Below are positions 52,750 to 60,656 of a stretch of 64,000 nt of DNA, in pieces. The stretch is from Serratia proteamaculans_D (GTDB lineage: Bacteria > Pseudomonadota > Gammaproteobacteria > Enterobacterales > Enterobacteriaceae): NCBI RefSeq assembly GCF_049959315.1, contig NZ_CP188201.1; one strand, 5' to 3'. Numbering within the stretch: position 1 is the stretch's first letter; every line of letters starts with the position of its first letter. The notes below the pieces were generated by a model. The model had not been told where the DNA came from. It searched no databases and saw only the letters and a list, made by a program, of their open reading frames with translations. The position numbers were made by a program, and so were the translations under genes.

Positions 52750-54033
52750 ATGTCGTCAGCTCAACAAAATGGTTTTGCCGGTCGCCCGGTTCGGGTTCTG
52801 GTGATTGGTGCCGGGGCGCGTGGAGAAATTTATTCGCGCTACGCGTTGGCGCACCCTGATTTAATGCAGGTGGTGGCCGTGGCCGAACCGCGTGATGTCT
52901 ACCGTCAGCAATTTGTCGAACAACACTCTATAGAGGCGGATAAGGTGTTCACCGACTGGCGGCAGGCCGCCGACGCAGGAAAATTGGCCGATGCCGTGCT
53001 GATCTGCACCCAGGATACTCTGCACCTCGAACCGGCACTGGCCTTCGCCAAACAGGGTTATGCCATGCTGCTGGAGAAACCGCTGTCGCCGGACGCCAGT
53101 GAATGCCGCACCATCGTCGAGGAAGTGGTGCGCCAGAAGCTGATTTTCTCGGTCGGCCACGTACTGCGCTATACGCGCTACACCCAAAAGCTGAAACAGC
53201 TGCTGCGCGATAACGTGATTGGCGACATCGTCAGCCTGCAGCATCTGGAACCGGTGGGCTACTGGCACCAGGCTCACTCTTTCGTCCGCGGCAACTGGCG
53301 CAACGACGGCGAAGCCGCTTTTATGCTGCTGCAGAAGTCCTGTCACGATATCGACTGGATCCGCTACATCATGGAGTTGCCCTGCGAGCAGATCAGCTCA
53401 TTCGGCGGCCTGCGCCATTTTCGGCAGGAAAATCAACCGGCCGGGGCAGCGGATAACTGCCTGGACTGCGCGGTGGAAGCCAGTTGCCCCTACTCCGCCA
53501 AACGCATCTACCTGGGCGACGACCATAAGGCGACACCGGGTTTCCTGCGGGTGTTAACCCCAGAGGTCAGCCAGCAGCATCTGCAGGCGGCGCTGCGTGA
53601 CGGTCAATATGGCCGCTGCGTCTATCGCTGCGACAATAACGTGGTCGATCATCAGGTGGTCAACATGCAATTTGCCGGTGGCCGCACCGCCTCCTTTACC
53701 ATGACCGCCTTTACCCGGCTGGAAGATCGCCAGACCCGTATTTTTGGCAGCCATGGCTGCCTCGAGGGAGACGGACGCTACATTCGCATTACGTCATTCG
53801 TCGACGACAGTGAAAAGGTCTACGACGTCGATGAGGCCGAAGATCTGCACGCCATGTCCGGCCACGGCGGTGGCGATTACTACCTGATGCAGCATTTTAT
53901 CGACGCCATTCGCACCAACGATCCTTCACAGGTGCTGTCCGGCCCGGCAGAGACGCTGGAAAGCCACCTGATGGTATTTGCGGCGGAACGCGCACGCCGC
54001 GAATCTGCCGTAATCACCCTGAGTGGAGCCTGA
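52750..54033 (+). CDS. Gfo/Idh/MocA-family oxidoreductase with Cys motif
   Basis: The 427-residue enzyme has an N-terminal NAD(P) fold (VRVLVIGAGARGEIYSRYALA) with the family motif EKPLSPDASECRTI and a C-terminal domain containing CLDCAVEASCPYSAKRIYLGD. The three cysteines in this segment are typical of a Gfo/Idh/MocA subset and could bind a metal or structure the loop. Such enzymes dehydrogenate sugars; some relatives (GH109) hydrolyse glycosides via an NAD-dependent oxidation step. In this locus the substrate may be the imported amino-sugar glycan. Which reaction it performs is not settled. Confidence 0.83.
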   Translation: MSSAQQNGFAGRPVRVLVIGAGARGEIYSRYALAHPDLMQVVAVAEPRDVYRQQFVEQHSIEADKVFTDWRQAADAGKLADAVLICTQDTLHLEPALAFAKQGYAMLLEKPLSPDASECRTIVEEVVRQKLIFSVGHVLRYTRYTQKLKQLLRDNVIGDIVSLQHLEPVGYWHQAHSFVRGNWRNDGEAAFMLLQKSCHDIDWIRYIMELPCEQISSFGGLRHFRQENQPAGAADNCLDCAVEASCPYSAKRIYLGDDHKATPGFLRVLTPEVSQQHLQAALRDGQYGRCVYRCDNNVVDHQVVNMQFAGGRTASFTMTAFTRLEDRQTRIFGSHGCLEGDGRYIRITSFVDDSEKVYDVDEAEDLHAMSGHGGGDYYLMQHFIDAIRTNDPSQVLSGPAETLESHLMVFAAERARRESAVITLSGA

Positions 54034-54037
54034 AAAC

Positions 54038-54961
54038 GTGGAAATATCACAGATGCGCTACGGTTTCGACATCGGTGGCACCAAGATCGAGATGGCGGCC
54101 TACGACCGGCAGCTCAGGCAGGTCCTGTGCCAGCGAGTCACGACTCCCACCGGCGATTACCGCGAGTTCTTGTCCTGCATCCATCAATTGGTCGACAGTG
54201 CCGACAGCCAACTGCACACCCAGGGCAGTATCGGCATCGGTTTACCGGGCGTGACGGATCCACGCAGCCGCCGGCAACTGGCGGTTAACGTCCCCTGCCT
54301 GACCGGACATTGCCTGGCAGACGATTTGGCACAAGAGTTGGCGCGGCCGGTTGAAATTGAAAACGACTGCCGCTGCTTTGCCCTTTCCGAGGCCAGCACG
54401 CCGCAAACCGAGCATCTGGCGCTGGTGTTCGGCGCCATTATCGGCACCGGAGCCGGCGGCGGCCTGGTGATGAACAAGCAGTTGCATAAGGGCCGCAATG
54501 GGCTGGCCGGAGAATGGGGCCACACGCCGATCTCCGCCCAGTTAGCGCAGCGCTACGACTTGCCGCTATTCACCTGCAATTGCGGGCTGACTGGCTGCTT
54601 TGAACGCTACGTTTCCGGCAGCGGTCTGCTGGCATTAAGCCGCCATTTCGGCCATCAGGCCGACCACGTACCGGCGTTGATCGCCAGTTATCGACAGGGC
54701 GACCCGCTGGCGCGGCGGCTGATGGCCATGTACGTCGATATTCTGGCCAGCGCACTGGCCAGCCTGCAACTGTTGTTGGATGTAGATGCTTTCGTGCTGG
54801 GTGGCGGGCTGTCCAACGTTGGCGAGCTGTATTCACTGCTGCCCCCGGCCATGAGCCATTGGCTGTTGCCCGGAACCGAACCGGCGGCAATCTATCCGCC
54901 GGTGCACGGCGACAGCAGCGGTGTCCGAGGAGCTGCGTTATTACGCCAAAGTTGGCAATAA
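54038..54961 (+). CDS. ROK-family sugar kinase
   Basis: The 307-residue protein starts with the ATP-binding motif FDIGGTKIEMAAYD and has the ROK zinc site in FTCNCGLTGCFERYVSG and the EWGHTPIS motif typical of N-acetyl hexosamine kinases. It likely phosphorylates an amino sugar after release from the glycan. GTG 54038 (GGAG nine bases upstream) is preferred; GTG 54023 overlaps the previous gene and ATG 54053 lacks a site. A hairpin at 55031-55051 ends this transcript. Confidence 0.85.
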   Translation: MEISQMRYGFDIGGTKIEMAAYDRQLRQVLCQRVTTPTGDYREFLSCIHQLVDSADSQLHTQGSIGIGLPGVTDPRSRRQLAVNVPCLTGHCLADDLAQELARPVEIENDCRCFALSEASTPQTEHLALVFGAIIGTGAGGGLVMNKQLHKGRNGLAGEWGHTPISAQLAQRYDLPLFTCNCGLTGCFERYVSGSGLLALSRHFGHQADHVPALIASYRQGDPLARRLMAMYVDILASALASLQLLLDVDAFVLGGGLSNVGELYSLLPPAMSHWLLPGTEPAAIYPPVHGDSSGVRGAALLRQSWQ

Positions 54962-55030
54962 AAAATAGTGAAAAGATCGCCAGGAAAAAATCAGTGGCGC
55001 AGCTTTCATCCTGCTTTTGACAAATTAACC

Positions 55031-55051
55031 CAGGCGGCAAGTTGTCGCCTG
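55031..55051 (+). terminator. Hairpin after the ROK kinase gene
   Basis: CAGGCGGC and GTCGCCTG pair (one G-T) around AAGTT, about 70 bases after the kinase stop, and are followed by an A/T stretch. It is the likely end of the importer transcript. Confidence 0.5.
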
Positions 55052-55104
55052 ATAAATAACGGATTACGGCTTTTCACTTTATTCCCTGGTCGCTTTCGGT
55101 TGGG

Positions 55105-55117
55105 AGTCAAACGAAAG
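55105..55117. promoter_or_regulatory. Candidate DeoR/AgaR-type site 1
   Basis: The minus-strand reading is CTTTCGTTTGACT, sharing TTTCGTTTG with site 2 at 55181 in opposite orientation. It lies 177-189 bases before the deoR-type start. Confidence 0.4.
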
Positions 55118-55180
55118 ACGACAACCACATAAACAATTGATACATATGGATTTTAATAAAATAACCGATTGCATTTCACT

Positions 55181-55193
55181 GTTTCGTTTGCTG
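55181..55193. promoter_or_regulatory. Candidate DeoR/AgaR-type site 2
   Basis: GTTTCGTTTGCTG matches site 1 in the opposite orientation over TTTCGTTTG and lies 101-113 bases before the regulator start. Confidence 0.4.
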
Positions 55194-55293
55194 TAATTCG
55201 CCACGAACAACTGAAAGCACTCCTGCCAGAGTAACTGCGACGCATTGCGCCGCGGCCGGGTATGGCTACAGCTAAATCAGGAGTCACGCGTTA

Positions 55294-56064
55294 ATGATCA
55301 ATACCCTAAAAAGACGGGAATTAATTATCGACCAGCTTTGTCGCGAAGGCTCAGTGCGCGTCGAGCAACTCAGCGCCCAATTTTCGGTTTCCAGCGTCAC
55401 TATCCGCAGCGACCTGCGCCAACTGGAGAAAAGCGGCTGTGCGGTCCGGGCCTATGGCGGCGCAATGCTCAATAAACAGTTCGCCTTCGATCGCCCGTTA
55501 CAGGACAAGGGACGTCTCAATCGCGACGTGAAATACGCCATTGCCTGCGCGGCTGCGGGACTGGTCAACGACGGCGATGCCATCATTCTCGACTCCGGCT
55601 CGACCACCAGCCAAATGGCGCAGCAACTGGTCGGTAAAAAGGATCTGGTGGTGATGACCAATGCGTTAAATATCGCTTTCGAACTGGCCAATAACGAACA
55701 GGTTGATCTGATGGTGGTCGGCGGCAGCGTACGACGTAAATCCTGGTCCCTGTATGGCCCGGCCGCCGAACAGCACATGCGTCAGTTCCGTTTCGACAAG
55801 CTGTTTCTCGGCGTCGACGGTTTTGATTTGCAAAGCGGCATCACCACGCCGGATCCCGGTGAAGCACAACTCAACCGTGCCATGTGCGACGTAGCGCGTG
55901 AAGTGATCGCCGTAGCGGACGCCAGCAAGTTCGGGCGCACCAGCTTTTGCATGATCCGTGAAATCGGCCAAATCCAGCGTTTGGTCACCGACAGCCGCAT
56001 CCCGGAAAGCTACCTGCATGCGCTGAACCATTTAGGGGTCGACGTGATTATCGCCGACCGTTAA
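55294..56064 (+). CDS. DeoR-family regulator (AgaR-like)
   Basis: The 256-residue regulator has an N-terminal DeoR HTH (RRELIIDQLCREGSVRVEQLSAQFSVSSVTIRSDLRQLEKSG) and a C-terminal DeoRC sensor (DGDAIILDSGSTTSQMAQQL, LMVVGGSVRRKSWSLYGP, FLGVDGFDLQSGIT). Such proteins repress sugar operons until a sugar phosphate binds. AgaR regulates N-acetylgalactosamine genes in E. coli. It heads a three-gene operon with an AgaS-like and an aldolase gene. Confidence 0.9.
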   Translation: MINTLKRRELIIDQLCREGSVRVEQLSAQFSVSSVTIRSDLRQLEKSGCAVRAYGGAMLNKQFAFDRPLQDKGRLNRDVKYAIACAAAGLVNDGDAIILDSGSTTSQMAQQLVGKKDLVVMTNALNIAFELANNEQVDLMVVGGSVRRKSWSLYGPAAEQHMRQFRFDKLFLGVDGFDLQSGITTPDPGEAQLNRAMCDVAREVIAVADASKFGRTSFCMIREIGQIQRLVTDSRIPESYLHALNHLGVDVIIADR

Positions 56065-56088
56065 CCGCGGTTTTTAAGGAGTTTCAAC

Positions 56089-57255
56089 ATGAACGGTTAT
56101 TTTGCTTACGATGCGGGCTGGCTGGAACAACGACATGCGCTGCATACCGCACGTGAGATCTGGCAGCAGCCGGACTTATGGGCCGCCCTGCACCGGCAAT
56201 TGCAGGAGCAGCAGACGCTGTGGCAGCCTTTCCTGGCCCCATTGCTGGCTAACCCGCGCCTGCAGATTGTACTGTGCGGCGCAGGCAGCTCCGCCTTCGC
56301 CGGCCGTGCATTGGCCCCCTGGCTGCGCGAGAAAACCGGCCGTGACGTAGTGGCCTACGGCACCACCGATATTGTCGCCAATCCGCACCAATATCTCGAC
56401 CTGACGCGCCCTACGCTGTTGGTGTCTTTCGCTCGCTCCGGCAACAGCCCGGAAAGCGTGGCAACGGTGGAACTGGCCGATCAATTGCTGCCGGAAAGCT
56501 ATCACCTGATGCTGGTATGCAACCCGGACAGCCAGTTGGCGCAATATGCCCATCAACGCGACAACGTCTGTTCGCTGGTGATGCCGCAGGGATCCAACGA
56601 TCAAAGCTTCGCCATGACCTCCAGCTTCAGTTGCATGATGCTGTCCGCCGCGCTGTTGCTCGGCCCCTATTCCCTTGCCGAGGCCCAGCGGCCACTGACG
56701 GCGATGGTAGCGCGCTGCCATGAGCTGCGTGACAGCCTGCAACCTCAGGTGAAGGCGTTGGCGGCCAGCGGTTTTCGGCGTTATATCACGCTGGGTGGCA
56801 GCTGTTTTACCGGGCTGGCGGAAGAGGCTTCGCTGAAGATGCTGGAGCTGACGGCCGGGCAGATTGTCACCCGCTACGACTCGCCGCTCGGCCTGCGTCA
56901 TGGGCCAAAATTTATGGTCGACAACCAAACGCTGGTACTGCTGATGTTCTCCAGCGGCGACTATGCCCGTCAGTACGATCGCGATCTGTGGAACGAACTG
57001 CAACGCGACGGCCTGGCAATGCAGATGGTCGGCCTGACCGGCAGTACTCAGGCGCTGTGTGAACAAATGCTGAACCTGCACCACGCCGAAGATGACGTCT
57101 GGCTGCTGTTCCCTTACCTGTTATTCACCCAGATGCTGGCATTTGAAAGTTCGCTGGCACTTGGCCTGACGCCGGATAATCCGTGCCCGACCGGTGAAGT
57201 TAACCGGGTGGTGAAAGGCGTTACCATTTACCGTTACCCGTCTTCTGTGGCGTAA
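56089..57255 (+). CDS. AgaS-like SIS-domain protein (amino-sugar phosphate deaminase/isomerase)
   Basis: The 388-residue protein has two SIS domains: VLCGAGSSAFAGRALAPWL with LVSFARSGNSPESVATVEL in the first and YITLGGSCFTGLAEEASLKMLELT with SPLGLRHGPKFMVDN in the second. The pattern is that of AgaS, which deaminates and isomerises galactosamine-6-phosphate to tagatose-6-phosphate. It follows the DeoR-type gene by 24 bases. No NagA/AgaA deacetylase is visible in the window, so if the sugar is N-acetylated the deacetylation step lies elsewhere. Confidence 0.83.
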   Translation: MNGYFAYDAGWLEQRHALHTAREIWQQPDLWAALHRQLQEQQTLWQPFLAPLLANPRLQIVLCGAGSSAFAGRALAPWLREKTGRDVVAYGTTDIVANPHQYLDLTRPTLLVSFARSGNSPESVATVELADQLLPESYHLMLVCNPDSQLAQYAHQRDNVCSLVMPQGSNDQSFAMTSSFSCMMLSAALLLGPYSLAEAQRPLTAMVARCHELRDSLQPQVKALAASGFRRYITLGGSCFTGLAEEASLKMLELTAGQIVTRYDSPLGLRHGPKFMVDNQTLVLLMFSSGDYARQYDRDLWNELQRDGLAMQMVGLTGSTQALCEQMLNLHHAEDDVWLLFPYLLFTQMLAFESSLALGLTPDNPCPTGEVNRVVKGVTIYRYPSSVA

Positions 57256-57264
57256 GGAATCTCT

Positions 57265-58119
57265 ATGTACCTGATATCCAACCGCGAAATGCTGTTAAAA
57301 GCACAGCGCCAGGGTTATGCCGTGCCGGCGTTCAACGTCCATAATCTGGAAACCGTGCAGGTGGTGGCAGAAACCGCCGCCGAACTGGGCTCACCGGTGA
57401 TTATGGCGGGTACGCCCGGCACCTTTAGCTATGCCGGCACCGACTATTTGATCGGCATCTGCCAGGCCGCCGCCCATCGTTACGATCTGCCATTGGCGCT
57501 GCATCTGGACCATCACGAAGAAATGGATGACATCGAATATAAAGTCAAAAGCGGTATCCGTTCGGTAATGATCGACGGCTCACACCTGCCATTCGCGCAA
57601 AATATTGCCAAGGTGGCCGAGGCCGTTGCGCTGTGCCACCGCTACGGTGCCAGCGTGGAGGCGGAACTGGGCCGGCTCGGCGGCCAGGAGGATGACCTGA
57701 TTGTCGATTCTACCGACAGCTTCTTTACCGACCCGGCCGCCGCACGTGAATTTGTTACCGCGACCGGCATCGATTCACTGGCAGTGGCGATTGGTTCCGC
57801 CCACGGACTGTATCACGGCGAACCCAAACTGGATTTTGAACGTCTGGCGCTGATCCGCGAACAGGTCGATATCCCGCTGGTACTGCACGGCGCTTCCGGC
57901 ATTCCTGAAGCCATGGTCAAACGCGCCATTTCACTGGGCGTTTGCAAGGTCAACGTGGCTACCGAGCTGAAAATCGCCTTTGCCGATGCGGTAAAAAGCT
58001 ATTTCTCCCAGCACCCGGACGCTAACGACCCGCGCAAGTATATCGTGCCCGGAAAACTGGCGATGAAAGAGGTGGTAGCCGAGAAAATCCGCATCTGTGG
58101 CAGCAGTGGCATGCTGTAA
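57265..58119 (+). CDS. Class II fructose/tagatose-bisphosphate aldolase (GatY/KbaY-like)
   Basis: The 284-residue aldolase has the class II metal ligands in ALHLDHHEEMDDIEYKVKSG and GSAHGLYHGEP, and VLHGASGIPEAMVKRAISLGVCKVNVATE. The length and pattern match GatY/KbaY, which split tagatose-1,6-bisphosphate to glyceraldehyde-3-phosphate and dihydroxyacetone phosphate. It is nine bases after the AgaS-like gene and ends at a terminator. The needed tagatose-6-phosphate kinase is not seen in the window. Confidence 0.87.
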   Translation: MYLISNREMLLKAQRQGYAVPAFNVHNLETVQVVAETAAELGSPVIMAGTPGTFSYAGTDYLIGICQAAAHRYDLPLALHLDHHEEMDDIEYKVKSGIRSVMIDGSHLPFAQNIAKVAEAVALCHRYGASVEAELGRLGGQEDDLIVDSTDSFFTDPAAAREFVTATGIDSLAVAIGSAHGLYHGEPKLDFERLALIREQVDIPLVLHGASGIPEAMVKRAISLGVCKVNVATELKIAFADAVKSYFSQHPDANDPRKYIVPGKLAMKEVVAEKIRICGSSGML

Positions 58120-58140
58120 CTCAGAATAAAGCACCAGACC

Positions 58141-58183
58141 TGGCCGCCGTTTCAGACTCAACTGCGGCCATAACCGTTTTTTT
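58141..58183 (+). terminator. Terminator after the aldolase gene
   Basis: TGGCCGC (58141-58147) pairs with GCGGCCA (58164-58170) and a run of seven T begins at 58177. It ends the deoR-agaS-aldolase operon. Confidence 0.7.
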
Positions 58184-58185
58184 AA

Positions 58186-58201
58186 CGTGACGTAGTTCAC
58201 A
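58186..58201. promoter_or_regulatory. Candidate CRP site
   Basis: CGTGA-CGTAGT-TCACA matches TGTGA-N6-TCACA with one mismatch. It lies about 245 bases before the short fimbrial gene and just after the aldolase terminator, so it most likely serves the fimbrial gene. Confidence 0.5.
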
Positions 58202-58246
58202 GTACATCTGCTACATTCGCCTGCTAATCATTAAGCCACCTTCACC

Positions 58247-58260
58247 ATGATCTAAATCAT
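58247..58260. promoter_or_regulatory. FNR/CRP-like palindrome
   Basis: ATGAT-CTAA-ATCAT has the five-four-five spacing of FNR boxes (TTGAT-N4-ATCAA) with one change in each half. It lies about 185 bases before the short fimbrial gene. Confidence 0.35.
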
Positions 58261-58443
58261 AGTTTTTCCCACCTCCCCCCCTATTATCAAATCTATCGGC
58301 AATAAAAATTAAGAATAGTATATAAACCATTTAACACGGACATTCGGAAAATGTTCGATTATAGATATCCGCCACACAGGTGTTTAAAGTTTGTTTAATT
58401 GGAAATACTTATTTTATCACTTCATTTTAAAAAGGAATTAATA

Positions 58444-58755
58444 ATGAACTCTTCGCGCATAGCTTTGGTACTCCTGGTCCTTCTTCCCGCGACCCTGCAG
58501 GCAGCCCAGGGCCACAACAGCCGCGTGGCTTCTGGCACCATCCGTTTCACCGGCGAAATCACAGCGCCAGCCTGCACCATCAAACACCAGAATGAAGGGA
58601 TCATTTCCAATTGTTTTGGCATAAACTCGGCACACAGTAATGCCCCTGTCACTACATCATTAAACAATATGCCACCAGAATTGGTTTCCAGCGTGACAAC
58701 TGAAATGATTAATAATAACGAAAAACTAAAGAACATCACAATAAGCTATAAATAA
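58444..58755 (+). CDS. Short fimbrial-type protein (103 aa)
   Basis: The product starts with a signal peptide (cleavage near LQAAQG) and continues with GTIRFTGEITAPACTIK, the N-terminal strand pattern of type 1 fimbrial subunits with the first conserved Cys; a second Cys follows in SNCFGIN. Instead of the usual 150-180 residues it stops at 103, after MINNNEKLKNITISYK, so the C-terminal beta strands are missing. No chaperone or usher genes are adjacent. It may be a truncated relic or a small free-standing fimbrial-fold protein. AAGGA eight bases upstream of ATG 58444 supports translation. Confidence 0.7.
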   Translation: MNSSRIALVLLVLLPATLQAAQGHNSRVASGTIRFTGEITAPACTIKHQNEGIISNCFGINSAHSNAPVTTSLNNMPPELVSSVTTEMINNNEKLKNITISYK

Positions 58756-59014
58756 CCTGCGTTACCTTTATTAATAACCCAGGTTACTTTTATTAGTCAC
58801 CTGCGGTATTTGTTTAGTATTAATTTTGACTCAATTAAATAAACTTATTGAAGATTTATAAATTTATTTTATACATTTGAGGCATAAAGCGACACACCAC
58901 ATTTATTCTCACAGTATGGGCAACCTGAGGTTGCCCATCTTCATGTCCGGAATCCGCCATCGCTCACACGCATTTCGTGTAATAATCCGCTCATCAAACG
59001 AGAGGAGTGTTCAC

Positions 59015-59539
59015 ATGCAAACTTTTTTTATTGACCGTATGGCGACGCCAGTGGGTGAACTGGTGCTGATTGCCGATGAGCAGGACCGGTTACGCGCCAT
59101 TGACTGGACAGAGCATGAAGCGCGTCTGATGAAGCTGCTGAATACCCACTACCGTGCCGATCGCTTCCAACTGGTAGACAAATCCAACCCTGGCGGTCTG
59201 ACCGATGCCATGCAGCGCTATTTTTCAGGTGAACTGGACGTTATTGACCAATTGCCGGTGATGACTGCCGGTACCGAATTCCAGCGTAGCGTGTGGCAGC
59301 AACTGCGTCAGATCCCCTGTGGGGAGATCATTACCTATGGCGAACTGGCAAAACGCATCGGCCGCCCGACCGCCTCGCGTGCGGTCGGTATGGCCAACGG
59401 CTCCAACCCCATCAGCATCGTGGTACCCTGCCACCGGGTGATTGGCTCGCAAGGCGCATTGACCGGCTATGCCGGCGGCGTTCAGCGCAAACAGTGGCTG
59501 CTCAAACACGAAGGGTATTTGCAAAACGATCTACTTTAA
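59015..59539 (+). CDS. ogt: O6-alkylguanine-DNA methyltransferase Ogt
   Basis: The 174-residue protein is a DNA alkyltransferase: GTEFQRSVWQQLRQIPCGEIITYGELAKRIGRP and the active-site motif PCHR with Cys139, followed by GALTGYAGG. It removes methyl from O6-methylguanine in a suicide reaction. AGAGGAG precedes ATG 59015; a 46-codon in-frame extension is rejected. Its position upstream of fnr is the same as in E. coli. Confidence 0.95.
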   Translation: MQTFFIDRMATPVGELVLIADEQDRLRAIDWTEHEARLMKLLNTHYRADRFQLVDKSNPGGLTDAMQRYFSGELDVIDQLPVMTAGTEFQRSVWQQLRQIPCGEIITYGELAKRIGRPTASRAVGMANGSNPISIVVPCHRVIGSQGALTGYAGGVQRKQWLLKHEGYLQNDLL

Positions 59540-59548
59540 TCCCCGACC

Positions 59549-59577
59549 AGCCGGGGCATCGCAAAGATACCCCGGCT
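59549..59577. terminator. Hairpin after ogt
   Basis: AGCCGGGG (59549-59556) pairs with CCCCGGCT (59570-59577) ten bases after the ogt stop. There is no T run, so termination is not certain. Confidence 0.4.
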
Positions 59578-59731
59578 GCGGTACGCGTTACGTATTGATG
59601 TAAGTGGTAAAGAAATCAAAACATTTCAATCAACTACAGAACAATCGGCGGTATGATTGCGCAAATTTCGCACAGAATGCCCCCGTTGTTATTAATGCTA
59701 CCCTTATCACCTGCCGGAAAAGATGTTAAAA

Positions 59732-59745
59732 TTGACGCATATCAA
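59732..59745 (+). promoter_or_regulatory. FNR box upstream of fnr
   Basis: TTGAC-GCAT-ATCAA matches TTGAT-N4-ATCAA with one mismatch, 21-34 bases before the fnr start. Fnr is known to repress its own gene through such a site. Confidence 0.75.
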
Positions 59746-59765
59746 TTATTGAATGAGCGTAATCT

Positions 59766-60530
59766 ATGATCCCGGAAAAACGCGTGATTCGTCGTATCCA
59801 GTCTGGTGGTTGTGCGATCCATTGTCAGGATTGCAGTATCAGCCAGCTGTGTATTCCTTTTACTCTTAATGCTCATGAGCTGGACCAGCTCGACAACATT
59901 ATCGAAAGGAAAAAGCCTATCCAGAAGGGCCAGACCCTGTTCAAGGCCGGCGACGAGCTGAAATCGCTGTACGCTATCCGCTCCGGGACCATCAAAAGTT
60001 ATACCATCACCGAGCAAGGCGATGAGCAGATCACCGGTTTTCACCTGGCGGGCGATCTGGTCGGTTTTGACGCCATTGGCGGTCTGAAGCATCCAAGTTT
60101 CGCTCAGGCGCTGGAAACCTCCATGGTGTGCGAGATCCCGTTCGAAACTCTGGATGACCTGTCCGGTAAAATGCCTAACCTGCGTCAGCAAATCATGCGC
60201 CTGATGAGCGGCGAGATTAAAGGCGATCAGGACATGATCCTGCTGTTGTCGAAGAAAAATGCCGAAGAGCGCCTGGCCGCCTTTGTCTATAACCTGTCGC
60301 GCCGCTTTGCGGAACGCGGTTTCTCACCACGTGAGTTCCGCCTGACCATGACTCGTGGCGACATCGGCAACTACCTTGGCCTGACGGTAGAAACCATCAG
60401 CCGCCTGCTGGGCCGCTTCCAGAAAAGCGAAATCCTCAGCGTTAAAGGCAAATATATCACTATCGAAAACGTCGACGCCCTGTCGGTGCTGGCCGGTACG
60501 CCACGCATTAACGTGACCGTAAACGCCTGA
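59766..60530 (+). CDS. fnr: Fumarate/nitrate reduction regulator Fnr
   Basis: The 254-residue protein is nearly identical to E. coli Fnr over most of its length. The [4Fe-4S] ligands Cys20, Cys23 and Cys29 are in HCQDCSISQLC, and Cys122 is in SMVCEIPF. The DNA-recognition helix is in LGLTVETISRLLGRF. It is the global oxygen sensor for anaerobic gene control. The C-terminal tail after residue 240 differs from E. coli. It follows an autoregulatory FNR box. Confidence 0.97.
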   Translation: MIPEKRVIRRIQSGGCAIHCQDCSISQLCIPFTLNAHELDQLDNIIERKKPIQKGQTLFKAGDELKSLYAIRSGTIKSYTITEQGDEQITGFHLAGDLVGFDAIGGLKHPSFAQALETSMVCEIPFETLDDLSGKMPNLRQQIMRLMSGEIKGDQDMILLLSKKNAEERLAAFVYNLSRRFAERGFSPREFRLTMTRGDIGNYLGLTVETISRLLGRFQKSEILSVKGKYITIENVDALSVLAGTPRINVTVNA

Positions 60531-60656
60531 TCCCAAGCTGGGTTAGTAATTCAACAGAATTATTGACCCGGCTCATCTCTGCTGCTGTTCTGTTTTTCAA
60601 TGTTGGGTTACTCTGTAAATTGACAGACTGTTGATTTTCAGCTGTAAGGAGGCCCT

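Larger units (their letters stand above)
54962..55293. other. Intergenic region before the deoR-type gene
   Basis: This 332-base region holds the hairpin at 55031-55051 that ends the importer/kinase operon, then two TTTCGTTTG-type sites (listed) and an A/T-rich promoter area. No ORF with a ribosome site is visible. Confidence 0.5.
58120..58443. other. Intergenic region before the short fimbrial gene
   Basis: This 324-base region holds the aldolase terminator, a CRP-like site and an FNR/CRP-like palindrome (listed), then an A/T-rich leader. No other coding frame is convincing. Confidence 0.5.
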
